In this document: positions 6,401 through 9,952 of the stretch, piece after piece
Position numbering within the stretch: position 1 is the first letter of the stretch
Layout: every line of letters begins with the position of its first letter
Origin: DATEOR01 sp046733475
GTDB taxonomy: Bacteria; Actinomycetota; Thermoleophilia; Gaiellales; Gaiellaceae
Reading direction: 5' to 3'
Length of the DNA: 9,952 nucleotides
Assembly: GCA_046733475.1 (NCBI GenBank)
Contig: JBKPPF010000057.1
Coordinates: forward strand, 1-9,952
Notes under the pieces: model-generated
Told to the model about the DNA's origin: nothing
The model's database searches: none
What the model saw: only the letters and a program-made list of their open reading frames with translations
Program-made: the position numbers and the translations under genes

Positions 6401-6914
6401 AGGCGCACGGATATTCGCGCCGAAGGGTCTCGAGGTTCGGCCCACGGGCGACCGCGTCCGCGAGGCCATGTTCAACCTCATCGGACCGGTCGACGGGGCC
6501 GACGTGCTCGACCTCTTCGCCGGCACGGGGGCGCTCGGGCTCGAGGCGCTCTCGCGCGGGGCGGCGAGTGCGGTCTTCGTGGACTCCGATCGGGTCGCCG
6601 CGGACACCGTCCTCCGCAACCTGGAGAAGCTCGACCTCGGGGGAGCACGTGTGTACCGCGAGGACGCGGCTCGCCGGCTGGCGACCGATGCCGGCGCGGG
6701 CAGGCGTTACGATCTCGTGCTGGTCGACCCGCCTTACCGCATGCTTTCGAAGTTCCGGCCTACGCTCGCTACCCATCTGCCCTCAGTGGTCGCCCCCGAC
6801 GGCCTCGTCGTCGTCGAGTCCGAGGCGAAGGAGGAGCCCGAGCTCCCGCTGCCCCTGCGGACGAGCCGCCGCTATGGCTCGACCCGCGTCAGCCTCTTCG
6901 AAGGGAAAACGTGA
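6375..6914 (+). CDS. rsmD: 16S rRNA (guanine(966)-N(2))-methyltransferase RsmD
   Basis: RsmD uses S-adenosylmethionine to methylate N2 of G966 in 16S rRNA of the assembling small subunit. The 179-residue protein has the typical start MRIIAGSRKGARIFAPKG, then RPTGDRVREAMFN (22-34), the SAM-binding motif DLFAGTGALGLEALSRGA (46-63), the acidic D70 after the second strand, and the catalytic DPPY (118-121). Length matches the family. Translation from a TTG at 6375 is chosen because codons 1-6 then fit the conserved N-terminus and GAGGAAG lies nine bases upstream. The gene overlaps recG by 26 bases and coaD by four (GTGA), so recG, rsmD and coaD are probably one translationally coupled unit. The rsmD-coaD pairing is widespread in bacteria. 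Confidence 0.95.
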   Translation: MRIIAGSRKGARIFAPKGLEVRPTGDRVREAMFNLIGPVDGADVLDLFAGTGALGLEALSRGAASAVFVDSDRVAADTVLRNLEKLDLGGARVYREDAARRLATDAGAGRRYDLVLVDPPYRMLSKFRPTLATHLPSVVAPDGLVVVESEAKEEPELPLPLRTSRRYGSTRVSLFEGKT

Positions 6915-7441
6915 GCGACTCGTCGCCTGTCACCGCCATCTGCCCGGGAAGCTACGACCCGGTCACGAACGGCCACCTCGACATCATCACGCGCGCTGCC
7001 GGGATCTTCGAGCGCGTGGTCGTCGGGGTCGTCCGCGACCCCCAGCACAAGAAGGCGATGTTCTCGGTCGAGGAGCGCGTGCAGTTCCTGCGCGATGCAC
7101 TCGAGGGCCACGACAACATCGAGGTCGAGGTCTTCGCCGAGCTCGTCGTGGAATTCGCGCGGGCATGGGGCGCAAAGACGATGGTCAAGGGCCTCCGTGC
7201 GATCTCCGACTTCGAATGGGAGTTCCAGATGCACCATCTGAACCGGAACCTGGCTCCCGAGGTCGAGACGATGTACCTGATGTCGAGCCCGCAGTACAGC
7301 TTCCTCTCCTCGAGCGGCGTCAAAGAGGTCGCATCCTTCGGCGGCGACGTCCGCGAGCTCGTGCCGGGGCCAGTGGCCAAGCGGTTTCGCGAGATGTTCC
7401 CGCAGCCGAAAGGTGGCGCGCCCGTCTCGCCGCAAGAGTAG
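6911..7441 (+). CDS. coaD: Phosphopantetheine adenylyltransferase
   Basis: CoaD transfers AMP from ATP to 4'-phosphopantetheine, giving dephospho-CoA, the penultimate step of coenzyme A synthesis in the cytoplasm. The 176-residue protein shows the nucleotidyltransferase signature with T19-N20-G21-H22 in PGSYDPVTNGHLDII, the KGLRAISDFEWEFQMHHLNR block (about 93-112) and the C-terminal YSFLSSSGVKEVASFGGDV segment that binds ATP phosphates. The extra C-terminal residues (about 160-176) are not conserved in character. The GTG start overlaps the rsmD stop as GTGA and is preceded by GAAGGG with a five-base spacer, a good ribosome binding site. CoA is the donor of the prosthetic arm of the acyl carrier protein encoded at the end of the window. 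Confidence 0.96.
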   Translation: MSDSSPVTAICPGSYDPVTNGHLDIITRAAGIFERVVVGVVRDPQHKKAMFSVEERVQFLRDALEGHDNIEVEVFAELVVEFARAWGAKTMVKGLRAISDFEWEFQMHHLNRNLAPEVETMYLMSSPQYSFLSSSGVKEVASFGGDVRELVPGPVAKRFREMFPQPKGGAPVSPQE

Positions 7442-7444
7442 ACT
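7439..7444 (+). promoter_or_regulatory. Candidate -10 element (TAGACT) overlapping the coaD stop codon
   Basis: The same TAGACT hexamer as at 2944, again with the upstream gene's TAG stop as its first half. It is 11 bases before the ATG at 7456, which would give a leader of only about four or five bases. The intervening CCGGGG could alternatively be a weak Shine-Dalgarno sequence. No clear -35 box. Confidence 0.33.
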
Positions 7445-7455
7445 CCGGGGACAAC

Positions 7456-7947
7456 ATGGACGTACTCGTTCTCATCGACAAGCTCGACGACCTCGTTCAC
7501 AACGCCAAGGCCGTCCCGCTCACCGACCAGGTGCGTATCGATCGCGAGGAGATCTACGACATCCTCGACCAGATGCGCGCGACGATTCCGGAGGAGATCA
7601 AGCAGGCCCGCTGGATCGTCAAGGAGCGCCAGGAGATGCTCGCGGAGGCCAAGCGTGAGAGCGACCGGATCCTCGGCGAGGCGCGCGAGCAGGCCGTGCG
7701 GGAGGCGTCGCAGACCGAGATCGTCAAGCTGGCCGAGCGCCAGGCCCAGGAGATCGTCGAGGACGCCCGCCGCCAGGCACGCGAGACACGCCTCGAGATG
7801 GAGGACTGGGCCGACTCGATCCTTTCGACGCTCGAGGTCAACCTGGACAAGTTCCTGGGCGCGGTGCGCCGGGGCCGCGAGCGGCTCCACGAGCGCTCTC
7901 AGGAATCCGTGGTCGCAGGCATCACCGACGAGCAACAGGCCGTCTAG
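7456..7947 (+). CDS. DivIVA/SepIVA-like coiled-coil protein
   Basis: This 163-residue protein is almost entirely helical. A conserved head, MDVLVLIDKLDDLV then AKAVPLTDQVRIDREEIYD, is followed by LDQMRATIPEEIKQAR (37-52). A long charged heptad-like helix (about 53-118) is rich in Glu, Arg, Ala and Gln, and a shorter amphipathic end covers 119-148. No membrane segment is seen. It matches a family encoded between coaD and DUF177 in many actinobacteria, annotated as DivIVA-domain, cell division initiation or ATP-synthase-b-like protein. The mycobacterial member in the comparable context, SepIVA, takes part in division and cell envelope growth. Function here is inferred from that synteny. The ATG lies 14 bases after coaD. 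An ATP synthase subunit is unlikely, as no membrane anchor or atp gene is present. Confidence 0.82.
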   Translation: MDVLVLIDKLDDLVHNAKAVPLTDQVRIDREEIYDILDQMRATIPEEIKQARWIVKERQEMLAEAKRESDRILGEAREQAVREASQTEIVKLAERQAQEIVEDARRQARETRLEMEDWADSILSTLEVNLDKFLGAVRRGRERLHERSQESVVAGITDEQQAV

Positions 7948-7966
7948 AGAGTCCTCCTCGGTTCGC

Positions 7967-7972
7967 TACGCT
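7967..7972 (+). promoter_or_regulatory. Candidate -10 element (TACGCT) for the DUF177 gene
   Basis: TACGCT fits TANNNT and ends eight bases before the ATG at 7981, matching the geometry of a leaderless start. The 33-base gap contains CTCCTC rather than a purine-rich ribosome binding site, so a classical Shine-Dalgarno start is unlikely. No convincing -35 box is visible. Confidence 0.35.
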
Positions 7973-7980
7973 GGCCGTAG

Positions 7981-8490
7981 ATGACGGTCTTCAACATCCG
8001 AACGGTCCGGCTGCACTCGGGCGATCAGTTTCGAGACTTCAAGGAGGTCGACCTCGAGCCGCTCGAGCTCGGCGGCCAGCGCTACGTCCCGATCCCCGAA
8101 TCGCCCGAGGCGGCACTGACGTTGACGCGGCTCTCGTCCGGGCTCATGCTCGAGCTCGAGTTCGACATTCGGCTCGTCGGCCCGTGCGTGCGCTGTCTCG
8201 GCGACGCCGGCCTCGACGTCTCGGTCGACGACCGCCAGTACCAGGCGACCGCTCCGGAGGACGTCGAGGAGCTCCGCACGCCCTACCTCCAGGACGACCG
8301 CCTCGACCTTTCTGCTTGGGCGCGGGACGCCGTCGCCCTCGCGCTGCCAGACCAGATCCTCTGCCGCTCGGACTGCGCGGGCCTCTGCCCGGTGTGCGGC
8401 CAGGACTTGAACGTGGAGCCGCACGAGCACGAGGAGGAAGGCGGCGACGAGCGCTGGGCCAAGCTGGCCGAACTGAAGGATCGCTTGTAG
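7981..8490 (+). CDS. DUF177/YceD family protein, probable role in 23S rRNA or ribosome assembly
   Basis: The 169-residue product belongs to the DUF177 (YceD) family, commonly encoded directly upstream of rpmF and linked in E. coli and plants to 23S rRNA accumulation. It has an N-terminal beta-rich half (LEPLELGGQRYVPI, then GLMLELEFDIRLVGPCVRC). A candidate metal site is made by C69-C72 in GPCVRC together with C128, C132, C136 and C139 in LCRSDCAGLCPVCGQDLN (127-144). The tail is acidic and ends in a WAKLAELKDRL-type helix (159-169), a usual family ending. The spacing to rpmF is 24 bases, and no Shine-Dalgarno sequence precedes the ATG. The molecular mechanism is unknown; family membership is firm. 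Confidence 0.9.
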   Translation: MTVFNIRTVRLHSGDQFRDFKEVDLEPLELGGQRYVPIPESPEAALTLTRLSSGLMLELEFDIRLVGPCVRCLGDAGLDVSVDDRQYQATAPEDVEELRTPYLQDDRLDLSAWARDAVALALPDQILCRSDCAGLCPVCGQDLNVEPHEHEEEGGDERWAKLAELKDRL

Positions 8491-8497
8491 CTCTGGC

Positions 8498-8503
8498 TAT
8501 ACT
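8498..8503 (+). promoter_or_regulatory. Candidate -10 element (TATACT) for rpmF
   Basis: TATACT is one mismatch from the TATAAT consensus and the best -10 hexamer in the window. It ends 11 bases before the ATG at 8515, giving an expected leader of only a few bases. No Shine-Dalgarno sequence lies between them, and no good -35 was found. A highly expressed ribosomal gene is a plausible place for an internal promoter. Confidence 0.42.
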
Positions 8504-8514
8504 CAGCCGCGGCC

Positions 8515-8703
8515 ATGGCAGTCCCAAAGCGAAAAACCTCCAAGTCCCGCCGCGACAAGCGGCGCGCGACGCACAAGCTCTCGACGCCCGTTGTCGTCGA
8601 GTGCCCGCAGTGCCATCAGCCGAAGCGGCCTCACCACGTCTGCCCGACCTGCGGAACCTACCGCGGTCGTGAAGTCGAGCCGCTCGAGACTCCCGCTCCG
8701 TAA
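8515..8703 (+). CDS. rpmF: 50S ribosomal protein L32
   Basis: L32 is a small zinc-ribbon protein of the large ribosomal subunit. The 62-residue sequence starts with the diagnostic MAVPKRKTSKSRRDKRRAT and carries the four zinc ligands C30, C33, C43 and C46 in ECPQC and HVCPTCG. All four cysteines are intact, so this is the zinc-dependent (C+) form. The ATG sits 24 bases after the DUF177 gene and lacks a Shine-Dalgarno sequence. plsX follows after only three bases, the DUF177-rpmF-plsX order found in very many bacteria, tying ribosome production to lipid synthesis. Confidence 0.96.
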   Translation: MAVPKRKTSKSRRDKRRATHKLSTPVVVECPQCHQPKRPHHVCPTCGTYRGREVEPLETPAP

Positions 8704-8706
8704 CCC

Positions 8707-9696
8707 ATGAAGATCCGCGTCGCCGTCGACGCGATGGGCGGCGATCGAGCCCCGGAGGAGATCGTCGCGGGCGCGCTCGCGGCCCGTTCGGACACCGTCG
8801 AACCTGTGTTGTTCGGCCGGCGTGAAGTCCTCGAGCCGCTCGCTGAAGGCCTGGAGATCGGTCATGCCGAGGATGTCGTCGCGATGGACGAGAAGCCCTC
8901 CGACGCGGCACGCGGGAAGCGCGCAAGCTCGATGTTCGCCGCCTGCCGCGCGGTGGGCGAGGGCGGCGCACAGGCCGTCGTCTCTGCGGGGAACACGGGC
9001 GCGATGCTCGCGGCGGGCCTGCTCGAGATCCGCCGCCTCCCGGACGTCCACCGGCCGGCGATCGCCGTGCCGCTCCCCTCCATCGGCGGCACGTCGGTGC
9101 TGATCGACGCCGGCGCGAATGCCGATGCTCGCCCGGAGCACCTCGTCCAGTTCGGGCACATGGGCTCCGTCTTCGCCGAGGAGATCCTGGGCATCGCCCA
9201 CCCGGACGTCGCCCTCCTCTCCATCGGCGAGGAGCCGGAGAAGGGGAACCGCCTCGTCCGCGAGACGCATCCGGTTCTCGAGGCCAGCCATCTCGACTTC
9301 GTCGGCAACGTCGAGAGCCGCGAGCTCCTCGCGCACGCAGCCGACGTGGTCGTCTGCGACGGCTTTACGGGCAACATGGCGCTCAAGCTCATGGAAGGGA
9401 CGATCGAGACGCTCCTCGACGAGTTCCGAAAGGAGATCGAGGCGAGCCGGCGCGGGAAACTCGGGGGCCTCCTCATCCGTCCCGCAGCGCGCGGCCTGCG
9501 CAAGCGGCTCGACCCGGATACCTACGGCGGCGCCTATCTGCTGGGGCTACGAGGTCTCGTAGTCATCTCCCACGGCTCCAGCTCGCGAACGGCGATTGCC
9601 AACGCGATCACCCTCGGCGCCCAGGGTGCGGCCGGAAAGGTCGTCGAGCGCGTTGGCGCACGCCTCGAAGAAGAGGTTGCAGCGGCCCCGGGGTAG
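8707..9696 (+). CDS. plsX: Phosphate acyltransferase PlsX
   Basis: PlsX converts acyl-ACP and phosphate into acyl-phosphate, the donor used by PlsY for the first acylation of glycerol-3-phosphate. It acts at the inner face of the membrane as a peripheral protein. The 329-residue chain is of normal length and shows MKIRVAVDAMGGD (1-13), SAGNTGAMLA (93-102), IDAGANADARPEHLVQF (133-149), LLSIGEEPEKGN (170-181; many relatives have LLNIGEE), GNVESRE (200-206), VCDGFTGNMALK (216-227), YGGAYLLG (273-280) and SHGSSS (288-293). The ATG follows the rpmF TAA by three bases with no ribosome binding site of its own, so translation probably depends on coupling to rpmF. It can also act in reverse on acyl-phosphate made by FakA and FakB, which are encoded earlier in the window. 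Confidence 0.96.
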   Translation: MKIRVAVDAMGGDRAPEEIVAGALAARSDTVEPVLFGRREVLEPLAEGLEIGHAEDVVAMDEKPSDAARGKRASSMFAACRAVGEGGAQAVVSAGNTGAMLAAGLLEIRRLPDVHRPAIAVPLPSIGGTSVLIDAGANADARPEHLVQFGHMGSVFAEEILGIAHPDVALLSIGEEPEKGNRLVRETHPVLEASHLDFVGNVESRELLAHAADVVVCDGFTGNMALKLMEGTIETLLDEFRKEIEASRRGKLGGLLIRPAARGLRKRLDPDTYGGAYLLGLRGLVVISHGSSSRTAIANAITLGAQGAAGKVVERVGARLEEEVAAAPG

Positions 9697-9707
9697 CGTG
9701 GTAGCAT
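9677..9707 (+). promoter_or_regulatory. Candidate acpP promoter at the plsX-acpP junction
   Basis: A TTGCAG (9677-9682) lies 19 bases before TAGCAT (9702-9707); a second -10-like TAGCGT (9694-9699) includes the plsX TAG stop. Starting from TAGCAT, the leader would be about 40 bases and would end in the purine-rich GAGAGCGAG just before the acpP ATG. The 19-base spacer is longer than ideal. The 58-base gap is the longest in the window and suits separate high-level expression of acyl carrier protein. Confidence 0.35.
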
Positions 9708-9754
9708 CCGCCGTCCCGCTGGGCCACAGAGAGAAAGGCAGGTACGAGAGCGAG

Positions 9755-9952
9755 ATGGCAGCTTCGCGCGAAGAGGTCGCCGAAAGAGTCAAAGAAGTGC
9801 TGGTGGAGCAGCTCGGTGTCGACGCGAACGAGATCACCGAAGAGGCTTCGTTCCAGGAGGATCTCGACGCTGACTCGCTCGATCTCGTCGAGCTGATCAT
9901 GGAGCTCGAGGATCAGTTCGGGATCAAGATCTCGGACGAGGACGCCCAGCAG
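9755..9952 (+). CDS. acpP: Acyl carrier protein, 5' part (3' truncated by window edge)
   Basis: AcpP carries growing acyl chains on a phosphopantetheine arm during fatty acid synthesis and donates them to PlsX. The first 66 codons are present, of about 80 expected. They contain the four-helix acidic fold signature and the attachment serine S41 in FQEDLDADSLDLVELIMELE (33-52), followed by DQFGIKISDED. The ATG at 9755 is preceded by a purine-rich stretch (GAGAGCGAG) that can serve as a ribosome binding site. The 58-base gap from plsX holds a candidate promoter. Next to plsX this is the fatty-acid-synthesis carrier rather than a polyketide-specific one. The reading frame is open to the window edge. 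Confidence 0.94.
   Translation, partial: MAASREEVAERVKEVLVEQLGVDANEITEEASFQEDLDADSLDLVELIMELEDQFGIKISDEDAQQ

Noticed and set aside
5417..6619. A 400-codon open frame on the - strand opposite recG and rsmD
   Set aside because: It spans the overlap of two confirmed genes and has no motif or plausible start signal; it is a composition artefact.
6568..7947. Extended 459-codon frame running from rsmD through coaD into the coiled-coil gene
   Set aside because: Only its last 163 codons match the conserved coiled-coil family; the upstream part is an off-frame reading of rsmD and coaD. The start was set at the ATG at 7456.
7941..7965. Possible terminator or ribosome binding site in the 33-base gap before the DUF177 gene
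   Set aside because: No stem-loop was found and the run is CTCCTC (pyrimidine), the complement of a Shine-Dalgarno sequence rather than the sequence itself.

Overview
The window is a gene-dense, one-strand stretch of a high-G+C bacterial chromosome. All fourteen genes lie on the + strand. They overlap or are separated by at most 58 bases, so no stretch over 300 bases lacks a gene. Strong G/C bias at third codon positions, many GTG starts, and the order coaD - DivIVA-like coiled-coil gene - DUF177 - rpmF - plsX - acpP suggest an actinobacterium. A deep-branching class such as Thermoleophilia is my best guess. That is inference from gene order and protein flavour, and a Chloroflexota-like relative is not excluded.

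Region 1 (1-2946): the 3' end of rpmB (L28), then a fatty acid kinase (FakA), a receiver-only response regulator, and a DegV/FakB fatty-acid-binding protein. FakA and FakB together phosphorylate free fatty acids. The unusual element is the single-domain response regulator wedged between them.

Region 2 (2956-4293): a stand-alone cyclic-nucleotide-binding domain protein and a two-domain cupin. Both start with GTG nine bases after the previous stop codon. Their roles are not evident; they look like an accessory sensory insertion in a housekeeping neighbourhood.

Region 3 (4337-7441): recG (fork-remodelling helicase), rsmD (16S rRNA m2G966 methyltransferase, TTG start inside recG) and coaD (phosphopantetheine adenylyltransferase, overlapping rsmD by four bases).

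Region 4 (7456-9952): a DivIVA/SepIVA-like coiled-coil protein, a DUF177/YceD zinc-cysteine protein, rpmF (L32), plsX (phosphate acyltransferase) and the first 66 codons of acpP (acyl carrier protein).

Two themes run through the window. The first is acyl supply to phospholipids: FakA/FakB make acyl-phosphate from free fatty acids, PlsX makes it from acyl-ACP, CoaD makes the CoA precursor that supplies the ACP prosthetic arm, and AcpP is the carrier. The second is a recurrent TANNNT-like hexamer 6-13 bases before start codons that lack a Shine-Dalgarno sequence, often with the upstream gene's TAG stop forming its first three bases. This suggests leaderless or nearly leaderless internal transcripts. 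No tRNA, rRNA, CRISPR array, insertion sequence or convincing terminator was seen.
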